Below are positions 27,451-35,822 of a stretch of 38,311 bases of DNA, piece by piece. This stretch comes from Alphaproteobacteria bacterium. Lineage in GTDB: Bacteria; Pseudomonadota; Alphaproteobacteria; Rhizobiales; Hyphomicrobiaceae. The notes under the pieces were generated by a model, which did not search any database, was not told the origin of the DNA, and saw only the letters and a list, made by a program, of their open reading frames with translations. Each line of letters opens with the position of its first letter. Within the stretch, counting starts at the first letter, position 1. The position numbers and the translations under genes were made by a program. The stretch is taken from contig JAJRZC010000035.1 of NCBI GenBank assembly GCA_024275435.1, forward strand, positions 1 through 38,311, given 5' to 3'.

Positions 27451-29479
27451 CCGTCGCTCCCCCACGACTTGATGTGCCCGTGCGATCTATGGTGTTGCCA
27501 CTACGGTTTGCCACTGAGCGTCGCACAGGAAGGCGCACAACAAACCGTGCACCCAATCGGTTCCCAGCGTTAGGTCCATCACCTGACGTTCGGTTTAAAG
27601 CCCAGATCTCTCCGGCATGGGCTTGCACAATCTCGTTTGATATACTCAAGCCCAGACCAGAATTGTCTCCACGGCTGGAATCCATGGTCGGCCGGTACGT
27701 GTAAAAACGAGAAAAGATCGTCTCAAGCTTGTCTTCTTCGATGCCTGGTCCATCATCATCAACAAAGACCTCAACAAAGTCCCCAACACGCGAAGCGCTT
27801 ATTCGCACTTCGCTCTTGTCAGGTGAAAACGACAAAGCATTATCGATGAGATTTGTGAAAACCTGAGCAATCCGCCCCTCATTGCCCAGCACAACATAAG
27901 ACTGATTTTCTGAAGCTGACGATACATCAAGTATCAACCGGCAATCACGTTTGGCAGCTTTATCCTCGAATATCATCACGATTTTCTGCAAAACAGCATC
28001 CACCGCGACGGGGTCAGAAGATTGTCGTGCCAGCTCAGCGTTCAGTCGCGAAGCACTGGACACATCGGTGATCAGCCTGTTCAAGCGCTTGAGTTCACCT
28101 TGTATCTGTTCAACGAGCAACGCGCGTTGCTCAGGAGTTTTCGCAAATTCCAACGCTTGTGCTGTTGAACTTGCAGCAGTGAGTGGGTTCTTCAGTTCGT
28201 GCGCCACATCAGCGGCAAATTTTTCACTCGCCTCAATGCGCGCAAATAAGGATTTGGTCATGGAGCGAAATGCCTTCGCCATCCGGCCCACTTCGTCTTC
28301 TCGACCTTCATAGCTTGGCAGGTTGACATGCGCATTGATGTCCTGGCTAACCAGTTCGGCTGTTTCCGAAAGCCGTTTCATCGGTCCGGCAACTGCTTGA
28401 GCAATTAACAACGATGTGACGATGCTGGCAACAAGCGCCAAAAACGCCAATGGCCAGATGCCCTTTCGCTCCTCCGCAAGAATATCGTCAACTTCACCCG
28501 GGGGGGTCGACAGCAGTAGGACACCTAGTACCCGCCCCATCCGCTGAATAGGCACAGCCATCGAGACGATCTGCTCTCCCTTGCGATTGAGCAAAAGCAT
28601 GGCTTCGGTGTTTCCCTTAAGAGCACCGCGCACCTCAGGATAGTATTTGCCGTTCGCCGTTCCGATTTCCTTGTAGACCTGGACTTCCTTGTCGATAAGC
28701 CAGTGCTGTAATCTGGTCCAGAAGTTCTTGGTTCGAGGACGCTCCGGATTTTTCTTAACTTTGGCATTGGTCTCGGTAAACTGACCATTTTTCAGCCACA
28801 TGGAACTATCAACCACAAGTGTACCTGATTGGTCGTAAATGCGCGCACGTGTCTTGATAGGTTCAATCAGTCTGTTGAGAATAGGAGTCACAAACTGAGG
28901 TTGGATGGAAAGCTCCAAAGCGGCGAAACCATCATCGCGTAACGGGACCCGCACAGGTTCTTTTCCCGGGATCGTTTCAGGGTCCAGCGTAAAATCCGTT
29001 GATGAAACCTTTGCATCTCCGGCAATAGCTGCTGCAATAATCTGCCCCTGTATTTTAAGAGCGTCACTTTTCGCGTTGATAACCCATCCGCTATCCAGGC
29101 TCAGGTATAAGATTCCAATAAACAGAATCGTAAACCCAATAAGATTCGACACCAGAATTTTTCGCAGAAGTTTTCTGGAAATAAATCGAACAATTCGCCA
29201 TGAATTAACCCGTGAGGCAATCTTCGTCGCCACGGGTCCACCCGGTCGAATGGCCACCAGTATGCGCCGCAAGAATCTGAGCGCAGGTGCGAGCCACTTC
29301 AATGAAGAAGGCAGTTTACTTGGGTATTGAGCGTCAACAAGAGGCATCACGCGAGCAACCCGTTGAGCGGCAACATTCATACGCCGCATCAAGCTGCTGC
29401 CAAGGTCACGCACAGCCTCCACCGCTCGGCCAATAAGACCGCGTGCTGCTTCAAAACTATCGCTACCAAGGAGCGCCAT
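27443..29479 (-). CDS. chvG: Two-component sensor histidine kinase ChvG (ExoS type)
   Basis: ChvG is the membrane sensor of the ChvG-ChvI system, which responds to acidity and envelope stress and controls host interaction, exopolysaccharide and motility in Rhizobiales. The 678-residue protein has a cytoplasmic N-terminal extension of about 100 residues, TM1 at about 108-128, a periplasmic sensor domain of about 210 residues, a second membrane segment (WPLAFLALVASIVTSLLIA) and a HAMP linker. The HisKA domain has His427 in VAHELKNPL, and the HATPase has NLIDNALSFS, DDDGPGI and SGLGLSIS. GGAG lies six bases before the ATG. It follows chvI by 155 bases, and hprK overlaps its end. Confidence 0.95.
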   Translation of the reverse strand: MALLGSDSFEAARGLIGRAVEAVRDLGSSLMRRMNVAAQRVARVMPLVDAQYPSKLPSSLKWLAPALRFLRRILVAIRPGGPVATKIASRVNSWRIVRFISRKLLRKILVSNLIGFTILFIGILYLSLDSGWVINAKSDALKIQGQIIAAAIAGDAKVSSTDFTLDPETIPGKEPVRVPLRDDGFAALELSIQPQFVTPILNRLIEPIKTRARIYDQSGTLVVDSSMWLKNGQFTETNAKVKKNPERPRTKNFWTRLQHWLIDKEVQVYKEIGTANGKYYPEVRGALKGNTEAMLLLNRKGEQIVSMAVPIQRMGRVLGVLLLSTPPGEVDDILAEERKGIWPLAFLALVASIVTSLLIAQAVAGPMKRLSETAELVSQDINAHVNLPSYEGREDEVGRMAKAFRSMTKSLFARIEASEKFAADVAHELKNPLTAASSTAQALEFAKTPEQRALLVEQIQGELKRLNRLITDVSSASRLNAELARQSSDPVAVDAVLQKIVMIFEDKAAKRDCRLILDVSSASENQSYVVLGNEGRIAQVFTNLIDNALSFSPDKSEVRISASRVGDFVEVFVDDDGPGIEEDKLETIFSRFYTYRPTMDSSRGDNSGLGLSISNEIVQAHAGEIWALNRTSGDGPNAGNRLGARFVVRLPVRRSVANRSGNTIDRTGTSSRGGATGA

Positions 29480-29634
29480 GTCGTCTCCAGGTTCACGCGT
29501 CTAAATAAAACGCGTTTCCAATAGAAAAGAGTTTGACCCAAGTCATCGAGAACATCTTTGCGAGAAGCGTGAGAAGCAAAAGCCATCCTCACCCTGGTTC
29601 ACAAAATATGTGCTCAACGCACATGGGTCTGGCG

Positions 29635-30342
29635 TCAGCTCTCCTTAAAGCGGTACCCAACGCCATAGAGTGTTTCGATCACATCAAAATTGTCATCAAC
29701 CTGCTTAAATTTCTTCCGCAGTCTCTTTATATGGCTATCAATCGTACGATCATCAACATAGACTTGGTCATCATACGCCGCATCCATCAAGGCATCGCGG
29801 GTTTTTACAACGCCGGGGCGTGTCGCGAGCGCTTTCAGAATCAAGAATTCCGTGACCGTAAGTGTAACCGGTTTGTTGTCCCAGTGACAGGTATGACGTT
29901 CTGGGTCGAGTTTTAGAAAACCGCGTTCAAGAATCTGTTTTGTTTCTTCAGTCGTCGGGGGTCCTTCACGTGCAATGGAGCGACGCAAAATCGCCTTCAC
30001 CCGCTCAACCACCAACCGTTGAGAAAATGGCTTGGCAATGTAGTCATCGGCTCCCATTTTCAACCCGAATAGTTCATCAATTTCTTCGTCTTTCGACGTT
30101 AAAAAGATTACCGGCATATCTGATTGTTGACGCACTCGGCGCAAGAGTTCCATTCCATCCATGCGTGGCATTTTGATATCAAAAATACCAAGGTCGGCAG
30201 GGTCTTCACTCAGTGCTTCCAGTGCGGCCACACCATCGCTGTAAGTGCGAACCTTGTAGCCCTCGGCTTCAAGTGCCATGCTGAGCGATGTTAAAATGTT
30301 CCGCTCATCGTCAACCAGTGCAATCGTACTCTTTTCTTTCAT
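29635..30342 (-). CDS. chvI: Two-component response regulator ChvI (OmpR family)
   Basis: ChvI is the DNA-binding partner of ChvG. The 235-residue protein has a receiver domain with the acidic pair in VDDE, the phosphorylated Asp55 ([12 protein letters not shown]) and the conserved Lys in AKPFS. The C-terminal winged-helix domain ends [11 protein letters not shown]...YGVGYRF. The frame is open for 23 codons upstream to 30411, but [13 protein letters not shown] is the usual N terminus, so the start is the ATG at 30342. It is the first gene of the chvI-chvG-hprK unit and is divergent from the HugZ-like gene. Confidence 0.96.
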   Translation of the reverse strand: MKEKSTIALVDDERNILTSLSMALEAEGYKVRTYSDGVAALEALSEDPADLGIFDIKMPRMDGMELLRRVRQQSDMPVIFLTSKDEEIDELFGLKMGADDYIAKPFSQRLVVERVKAILRRSIAREGPPTTEETKQILERGFLKLDPERHTCHWDNKPVTLTVTEFLILKALATRPGVVKTRDALMDAAYDDQVYVDDRTIDSHIKRLRKKFKQVDDNFDVIETLYGVGYRFKES

Positions 30343-30705
30343 CGTTCTCGCCTTTGGATCGCTTAGTGCCGCCGCCTGGCCGCGCTCATTATGTTTCAAA
30401 CGTGCACGCAAGATGTGCGTAAAGTGGTACGGCCTTGTTTTTTGTAAGGGCCATGACCAATATCGATAGTGTCAACAGGGCCAAGCTGAACCGAGCCTGA
30501 ATAGGCGAGACGGTTAATTGTGGCAAGTCGCACAAGTGGTAAGCCCAAACGGCCTTTGTGGCAATGCCGCAAAGACCTTGTGCAAACAAGTTTCACAATC
30601 ATAACATACGGGATAGCCAGAGAAAAACGCTCCCATGAGCAATTTAGGAAGGTTAACCCGTTCACCAGCGGTTTTCTGGGGGTAAAGAGGGAAAGTAGAG
30701 GGGCC
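30343..30705. other. Divergent promoter region chvI / hugZ-like gene (363 bases)
   Basis: No gene is supported here. It must contain the promoters of both neighbours. A near-perfect inverted repeat CTTTGTGGC-AAT-GCCGCAAAG (30554-30574, one mismatch) lies about 130 bases before the HugZ-like start. AGAGGGG (30697-30703) is the ribosome site of that gene. Confidence 0.5.
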
Positions 30706-31530
30706 ATGAACTCAGAAACTGGAAAAAATACAGGCCAAAAGGGCGAAAACACCGCCCCGTCAACCGGCGGTTCTCATGATGATGAGGCGCGCAACCTCTA
30801 CGAACAGGCCACTTTGGCCTGTCGAAACCTCATACGCCGCGGTTTGAAGGCAGCTCTTGCGACATTCGACACCGACCCAAAAATCAAAAAGCCCACACCT
30901 TACGCTTCCCTTGTCATCACAGGCACAACAACCGAAGGCGCGCCCACACTTCTTATTTCCAATCTTGCCCGGCACACGAAAAACCTGGCGGCAAATGAAA
31001 GGGCATCTCTGTTATTTGATGAAACAGGACCCACCGGCGATTTGTCCACCAGCGCGCGCGTCACCGTGATCGGCAGTCTAAAACCCACCGACGACCAAAA
31101 TATCGCTCGACGGTTTATCAGCCGCCACCCTGATGCCGCCGGATACGCAGCGTTCGCTGATTTTAGTTTTTACAGCATGTCGGTTGAGAGCGCCCACTAT
31201 GTTGGTGGTTTCGGGCGCATTGTTGATGTTGAAGGATCCCATCTTCTGACCGGTCTCCAAGATTCGCAAAGCCTTATCGCTGCCGAGCCGGAGATCATCG
31301 AGCACATGAATCAAGACTACGCAGAAACACTTGCGCTTTATGCAACGAAGATCCTAGGTGCCGAAACTCAAGGCGGGCCTTGGCGTATGTGTGGCATCGA
31401 CCCTGATGGCATTGATATTCTTGGGCATGCTTGCGCCCTGCGCCTTGAGTTTGATAGCCGGGTAACAACACCGCAAGAAGCCCGCTCGTTGTTTAAGGAA
31501 CTTGCCGCCAAGGCACGCAACATAACTTGA
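30706..31530 (+). CDS. HugZ-like heme/FMN-binding split-barrel protein with DUF2470 domain
   Basis: This 274-residue protein belongs to the pyridoxamine-phosphate-oxidase-like split-barrel group. The barrel domain spans about residues 30-180 (LIRRGLKAALATF, SLVITGTTTEGAPTLLISNLA, RASLLFDE, ARVTVIGSL). The C-terminal DUF2470 helical domain follows (EPEIIEHMNQDYAETLALYA). This layout is that of HugZ, a heme-degrading or heme-binding protein of iron acquisition; many bacterial relatives are of unknown substrate. The frame is open from 30520, but AGAGGGG before the ATG at 30706 and the start of similarity support that ATG. It lies between chvI and the PEP carboxykinase gene. Heme degradation itself is not proven. 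Confidence 0.85.
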   Translation: MNSETGKNTGQKGENTAPSTGGSHDDEARNLYEQATLACRNLIRRGLKAALATFDTDPKIKKPTPYASLVITGTTTEGAPTLLISNLARHTKNLAANERASLLFDETGPTGDLSTSARVTVIGSLKPTDDQNIARRFISRHPDAAGYAAFADFSFYSMSVESAHYVGGFGRIVDVEGSHLLTGLQDSQSLIAAEPEIIEHMNQDYAETLALYATKILGAETQGGPWRMCGIDPDGIDILGHACALRLEFDSRVTTPQEARSLFKELAAKARNIT

Positions 31531-31839
31531 GCCTGACGATCAAAAGATGTTCCCATTGGTTTCGGCAGGTGAAATTTAGTGCCGATTTAAAAGCGCGAAA
31601 TCAAAGCGAAAAATCATCACGCAGCAACGGCGCAAAAAGATAAATTTCTTCGTGGAACTTAGACTTTTTAGTATGTTGACTTTTTCTTTTCAGAAGCGCA
31701 CCCCGGTCACGAGAATGAGCGCAAAATCCGCCATCTAAAGCATTTTTGAATACGTATTCAAGTAATCAAAGATCTAGCAGTCCTATCTTGAAAGCAACCA
31801 GCTAGCATGAACCTCTATGAACCTAGGAGTAATCCTGAA
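31531..31839. other. Intergenic region hugZ-like gene to pckG (309 bases)
   Basis: No gene is seen. The region is AT-rich and carries the presumed pckG promoter. Notable are the direct repeat GACTTTTT (two copies about 14 bases apart near 31665-31685), a TTGACT at about 31676 that could be a -35 box, and the perfect palindrome at 31746-31761. AGGAG at 31825-31829 is the likely ribosome site. Confidence 0.5.
31746..31761. promoter_or_regulatory. Perfect 16-bp palindrome, candidate operator of pckG
   Basis: TTGAATACGTATTCAA reads the same on both strands. It lies 79-94 bases upstream of the chosen pckG start, between the candidate -35 region and the gene. A palindrome with a central CG is typical of LacI/GalR-family sites. 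The PEP carboxykinase gene of Sinorhizobium is controlled by the LacI-type regulator PckR, so PckR is a reasonable candidate, but this is inference. Confidence 0.5.
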
Positions 31840-33666
31840 ATGAGCGCAGCATCAGCGGCCGCCATGGTGCAAGGATCCAAATCCAAGATAACGAACGCTG
31901 CCGTGCTGACTTTTGTCGAGGAGGCGCGCGCTCTATTTAAACCGGAAGATATCCACTGGTGCGATGGTTCAAAAGATGAGTATCAGTCTTTATTGAAACT
32001 GATGGTCGATTGTGGGACGGCCATGTGGCTAAACCCCGAAAAACGGCCCAACTCCATTCTCGTGCGCTCCGACCCGGCCGATGTCGCCCGCGTCGAGGAT
32101 CGGACTTTTATCTGTTCGAAGTCGAAAGATGATGCTGGTCCGACCAATAACTGGGCCGAGCCTGCCGAAATGAAGGCAACGATGGCCAAGCTCTTCGATG
32201 GAGCCATGAGGGGGCGCACAATGTATGTGATTCCCTACTCCATGGGGCCCCTTGGCTCGCCCATCGCCGGAATAGGCGTCATGGTATCCGATAGCCCTTA
32301 TGTTCCCGCCAGCATGCATATCATGACGCGTGTCGGTGATGCCGTATTGGATGTGCTGGGCGATAGTGAAGATTTCGTGCGCGGCATGCACTCCATCGGA
32401 GCGCCATTGCCCGATCCCACATCAACCGATGTTCCTTGGCCTTGTAACCCTGAAAAATACATTGCCCACTTCCCAGAGACCCGCGAGATCATGTCTTTCG
32501 GTTCCGGATATGGCGGCAACGCACTTCTCGGCAAAAAGTGTCACGCCTTGCGGATCGCTTCGGTTCAGGCCCGCGATGAGGGTTGGCTGGCCGAACACAT
32601 GCTGATTTTGAAACTCACCAATCCTGAAGGAAAGTCGAAGTACTTCGCAGCCGCTTTCCCCTCTGCCTGCGGTAAAACAAATCTTGCCATGTTAATTCCC
32701 ACTATTCCTGGTTGGAAGGCGGAAACCATCGGTGATGATATTTGCTGGATGAAATTCGGACCCGACGGGCGCCTTTATGCCATCAACCCGGAAACGGGGT
32801 TTTTCGGTGTGGCGCCAGGCACCTCGAAAAGCAGTAACCTCAACGCCATGAAGAGCATGGAGGAAAACGCCATCTTCACCAACGTCGCCCTAACCGATGA
32901 TGGTGATATCTGGTGGGAGGAGATGACCAAAAACCCGCCGACGCACGCCATCGACTGGCGTCGCAGATCTTGGAAGCCCGGATGTGGTCGCACTGCGGCC
33001 CATCCCAATGCGCGTTTCACGGCCCCAGCCGGTCAGTGCCCAGTGATCGCACCCGAGTGGGAAGACCCAAAAGGCGTTCCCATCAGTGCCATTATCTTCG
33101 GCGGACGACGCTCCACGGTCGTTCCTCTGGTGACACAGGCAATGAGCTGGCGCCACGGCACCTTTCTAGGCTCTATAATGGCCTCTGAAAAAACAGCTGC
33201 TGCAGCCGGAAAGATTGGTGAGCTTCGCCGAGATCCCATGGCCATGCTGCCTTTTTGCGGCTACCACATGGGCGATTACTTCGCTCATTGGCTCCATATG
33301 GGAGAGAAGGGCGGCGATAAGATGCCTGAGATCTTCTATGTCAACTGGTTCCGTAAGGGCGCCAAGCGCAAATTCTTGTGGCCGGGCTATTCTGAAAATA
33401 GCCGTGTTTTGAAATGGATCTTTGAGCGTTGCGACGGAACCGTAGAGGCGGAGGAAACACCATTTGGTCTCCAACCTGCCGAAGGGACTTTGGACCTGGA
33501 AGGACTCGACATAGACTCAAGCGATCTTGCCGAAGTTCTCTCGGTTAACTTGGAGTTCTTGAAGGCCGAGTTGCCAATGATCCGCCAGCATTTTGAAACT
33601 TTCGGCGACAAGATGCCAAAGGAACTTGTGGAAGAGCTCGACGCACTGGAAAAAAGGCTGGGCTGA
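31840..33666 (+). CDS. pckG: Phosphoenolpyruvate carboxykinase, GTP-dependent
   Basis: PckG converts oxaloacetate and GTP to phosphoenolpyruvate, CO2 and GDP, the first step of gluconeogenesis from organic acids. The 608-residue protein has the GTP-class hallmarks: [18 protein letters not shown], the P-loop [12 protein letters not shown] with the class-specific Cys277 and Lys279, [28 protein letters not shown] and [13 protein letters not shown]. These do not occur in the roughly 540-residue ATP-type enzyme (PckA). The frame is open from an ATG at 31807, but AGGAG at 31825-31829 lies ten bases before the ATG at 31840, which is preferred. It occupies the locus beside chvI where related bacteria usually have pckA. 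Confidence 0.95.
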   Translation: MSAASAAAMVQGSKSKITNAAVLTFVEEARALFKPEDIHWCDGSKDEYQSLLKLMVDCGTAMWLNPEKRPNSILVRSDPADVARVEDRTFICSKSKDDAGPTNNWAEPAEMKATMAKLFDGAMRGRTMYVIPYSMGPLGSPIAGIGVMVSDSPYVPASMHIMTRVGDAVLDVLGDSEDFVRGMHSIGAPLPDPTSTDVPWPCNPEKYIAHFPETREIMSFGSGYGGNALLGKKCHALRIASVQARDEGWLAEHMLILKLTNPEGKSKYFAAAFPSACGKTNLAMLIPTIPGWKAETIGDDICWMKFGPDGRLYAINPETGFFGVAPGTSKSSNLNAMKSMEENAIFTNVALTDDGDIWWEEMTKNPPTHAIDWRRRSWKPGCGRTAAHPNARFTAPAGQCPVIAPEWEDPKGVPISAIIFGGRRSTVVPLVTQAMSWRHGTFLGSIMASEKTAAAAGKIGELRRDPMAMLPFCGYHMGDYFAHWLHMGEKGGDKMPEIFYVNWFRKGAKRKFLWPGYSENSRVLKWIFERCDGTVEAEETPFGLQPAEGTLDLEGLDIDSSDLAEVLSVNLEFLKAELPMIRQHFETFGDKMPKELVEELDALEKRLG

Positions 33667-33698
33667 TCAAGCGGCGCAATTCTAAGACTCCAGACCAG

Positions 33699-34676
33699 TT
33701 AGGCACTTCCAATCAATATCCCAACTGCAAACACCAGCGCCCCACCGAGAACCACCTGGAAAGTTGCCCGCAGAAACGGCGTGTCCATGTATCTGTTCTG
33801 AATCCACGCAATGGCCCAAAGCTCCACAAAAACAACGCCGATAGCGATCGTCGTTGCCGTCCAGAAGTCCGTTATAAGATACGGCAGCGCATGACCCAGA
33901 CCACCAACGGTTGTCATGATGCCGGATGCGAACCCGCGTTTCACCGGAGACCCGCGCCCCGAAATCACGCCATCATCCGAAGCTGCTTCCGTGAATCCCA
34001 TCGAGATGCCGGCACCAAGAGAAGCCGCTAAGCCCACAAGAAACGTCGTCCAAGTATCATGTGTGGCAAACGCTGTTGCAAATATGGGAGCGAGTGTCGA
34101 AACCGACCCGTCCATCAAACCGGCAAGTCCAGGCTGTACCCATGTTAAAACATACTGTCGATGGGCTTCTCGGTCTTCCGCCCCGCGCGCGTCAGCCCCA
34201 AGGTGTTCTTCTTCCAACTCACTGGCCCGAGACTTATGCCCAGCCTCTGCCGCTGCCAGATCGCCCATCAGTTTGCGTGTGTCGGCGTCCTGCGATTGCC
34301 GGGCAGCAACCAGGTAGAAATTGTGCGCATCCGTTTCCATCTTCTCGGCTTCTTCGCGCATACGCTCCAGCCCGAGATTCTCAATGAGCCACACTGGTCG
34401 GCGCGCATAAAAACCAGCGACGTGTTCGCGACGGATAAGCGGAATCATATCGCCAAAGCGCGCCTTGTGCAGGTCGATGAGCTGTTGGCGGTGAGTATCT
34501 TCCTCCGCAGCCATGCCCTCAAACATTTTGGCAGAGTCTGGATAATTTTCCCGCAGGCGTTCCGCATAAGTTCGATAGATCTGCGCGTCATCCTCTTCCG
34601 ACGAAATGGCCAGTGCCAAAACTTCCTGTTCGGTTAAGTCTTTAAACTGTCGTCGGTTGGAAAACCCAGGAATCAT
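33699..34676 (-). CDS. mbfA: MbfA-type membrane-bound ferritin / VIT-family iron exporter
   Basis: This 325-residue protein couples an N-terminal ferritin-like (erythrin-vacuolar) domain to a VIT1-like membrane domain. In the ferritin part, Glu and His ligands are visible in SSEEDDAQIY, AAEEDTHRQQL and AAAEAGHKSR. The C-terminal half has about five membrane helices with GLAGLMDGSVSTLAPIF and ASLGAGISMGFTEA, the VIT signature. In Agrobacterium and Bradyrhizobium, MbfA exports iron, protects against iron and peroxide stress, and is repressed by Irr. The frame opens at 34727; the ATG at 34676 follows a GGGAGAGGG stretch and starts the conserved MIPGFSNRR. An iron control element lies just upstream. 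Confidence 0.92.
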   Translation of the reverse strand: MIPGFSNRRQFKDLTEQEVLALAISSEEDDAQIYRTYAERLRENYPDSAKMFEGMAAEEDTHRQQLIDLHKARFGDMIPLIRREHVAGFYARRPVWLIENLGLERMREEAEKMETDAHNFYLVAARQSQDADTRKLMGDLAAAEAGHKSRASELEEEHLGADARGAEDREAHRQYVLTWVQPGLAGLMDGSVSTLAPIFATAFATHDTWTTFLVGLAASLGAGISMGFTEAASDDGVISGRGSPVKRGFASGIMTTVGGLGHALPYLITDFWTATTIAIGVVFVELWAIAWIQNRYMDTPFLRATFQVVLGGALVFAVGILIGSA

Positions 34677-34697
34677 AGCCGCCCTCTCCCTCACAAG

Positions 34698-34714
34698 TTT
34701 AGAATAATTCCAAA
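34698..34714. promoter_or_regulatory. Iron control element (Irr box) upstream of mbfA
   Basis: TTTAGAATAATTCCAAA matches the Irr-box consensus as I recall it (TTTAGAA, three bases, TTCTAAA) at all but one of the 14 defined positions. It lies 21-38 bases upstream of the mbfA start, where bound Irr would block the promoter. Repression by Irr under low iron is inferred from mbfA of related species. Confidence 0.75.
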
Positions 34715-34818
34715 TTAGGCGGAGCATACCCCAAAATCAAGTGAGTCCAGGAGTGCTCTTAGGCTCCCAGCCTTGAAGTCATAAAGTTGGGCAGAACCTA
34801 TGACAGTATTCCCATAAA

Positions 34819-34832
34819 TTGCTTGTAAGCAA
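34819..34832. repeat. Inverted repeat TTGCTT-GT-AAGCAA
   Basis: Perfect 6-base arms with a 2-base centre lie in the mbfA/PqqC-like divergent region, 117-130 bases before the PqqC-like start. It is a possible operator; no regulator is identified. Confidence 0.3.
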
Positions 34833-34919
34833 AAGCGGGAAGAGAAGAAGTTAAGTGCATGTTTGTGCAGCATTCTGCTTATCTTCTAAGCTAACCCGCC
34901 CATCAGCCGAAAGCTGCAA

Positions 34920-34941
34920 TCCTATCGCCTTCTGATAGGAG
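34920..34941 (+). promoter_or_regulatory. Hairpin covering the ribosome binding site of the PqqC-like gene
   Basis: TCCTATC (34920-34926) and GATAGGA (34934-34940) form a perfect 7-base-pair stem with a 7-base loop. The second arm contains most of the Shine-Dalgarno AGGAG (34937-34941), seven bases before the ATG at 34949. Folding of this leader would hide the ribosome site, which suggests translational control. Confidence 0.5.
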
Positions 34942-34948
34942 CCATTGT

Positions 34949-35782
34949 ATGATTCATATTATCAAGTTGGGAGGGTTTCTTGAACAAATGACAACTGTCC
35001 CCAAAAGCTTGTCAGACAGAATGGCCAAAGGCACACTCATGGTACCGCAGGAATTCGAAGCCGTGTTAAGGCAGGTTGCGGCTGAGAACTATCACGACAA
35101 GCACCCTTTTCATAAAATGCTTCATGGTGGTTTACTCAGCAAACACCAAGTACAAGCTTGGGCTATAAATCGCTATTGCTTTCAGGCAGCTGCCCCTCGC
35201 AAGGATGCAATTTTGATCTCCCGCGCGCTTGATCGAGAATTCAGGCGCGAGTGGGTACTTCGGCTTTTGGATCACGATGGCTTTGGTTCTGACGAAGGCG
35301 GGATCGAGAGATGGCTCAAACTTACCGATGGCCTCTCTCTCGATCGTCATTACGTCACCTCAATGAAAGGGGCGCTTCCCGCAACAGTTGTCACCATAGA
35401 AAGTTATCTGTCGTTTGTTCGCGAACAACCCTTTGTCGCGGCTGTGGCCACAACACTGACAGAGCTTTTCGCACCAAAGCTTCATAGGAAAAGACTGTCG
35501 GCGATGCTAGAGTCGTATGATTTTATAGATCATGAGGTGCTGACATATTTCAAACAAAGGCTGACACACGCCCCACGAGATGCTTCCTTCGCCCTTGAAT
35601 ATGTCATCAAGAACGCCACCAGTCCCCACGACCAACAGGCCTGCATCGAGGCCGTCAAATTCAAATGTAAAATGCTTTGGGAACTCCTTGATGCACTTCA
35701 CCAGGCATATGTTCTTGAACAATGCCCGGTTGGTGCATTTCGCCCCGAAAACGCTACTCAGGAAGAGGCCGTTCAGAATTAA
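34949..35782 (+). CDS. PqqC-like (pyrroloquinoline-quinone synthase family) protein
   Basis: PqqC performs the last oxidation in making the redox cofactor PQQ, without metal. This 277-residue protein aligns along its length with PqqC: YHDKHPFHKMLHGG, NRYCFQ, LDHDGFGSDEGGIERW, SLTELFAP-type TTLTELFAPKLH, YFKQRL and VKFKCKMLW. Residues equivalent to His24, Arg50, His84, His154, Arg157, Tyr175, Arg179 and Lys214 of the Klebsiella enzyme are kept. The Tyr-Tyr pair at 52-53 is Cys77-Phe78. The ATG at 34949 has AGGAG seven bases upstream; a second ATG at 34988 is possible. No pqqA, B, D or E is in the window, so it may be a standalone PQQ enzyme or a relative with another substrate. Confidence 0.82.
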   Translation: MIHIIKLGGFLEQMTTVPKSLSDRMAKGTLMVPQEFEAVLRQVAAENYHDKHPFHKMLHGGLLSKHQVQAWAINRYCFQAAAPRKDAILISRALDREFRREWVLRLLDHDGFGSDEGGIERWLKLTDGLSLDRHYVTSMKGALPATVVTIESYLSFVREQPFVAAVATTLTELFAPKLHRKRLSAMLESYDFIDHEVLTYFKQRLTHAPRDASFALEYVIKNATSPHDQQACIEAVKFKCKMLWELLDALHQAYVLEQCPVGAFRPENATQEEAVQN

Positions 35783-35803
35783 AAAACGAACCGGCCTCTT
35801 CCT
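35760..35803. terminator. Long inverted repeat at the end of the PqqC-like gene, probable terminator
   Basis: AGGAAGAGGCCG (35760-35771) and CGGCCTCTTCCT (35792-35803) are perfect 12-base arms around a 20-base loop. The left arm lies in the last codons of the PqqC-like gene, and the repeat ends 19 bases before the stop of the convergent SRPBCC gene. It could stop transcription from both sides, but neither side has a strong T run. Confidence 0.5.
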
Positions 35804-35822
35804 GTCATTCTAAGGCGTAGCG

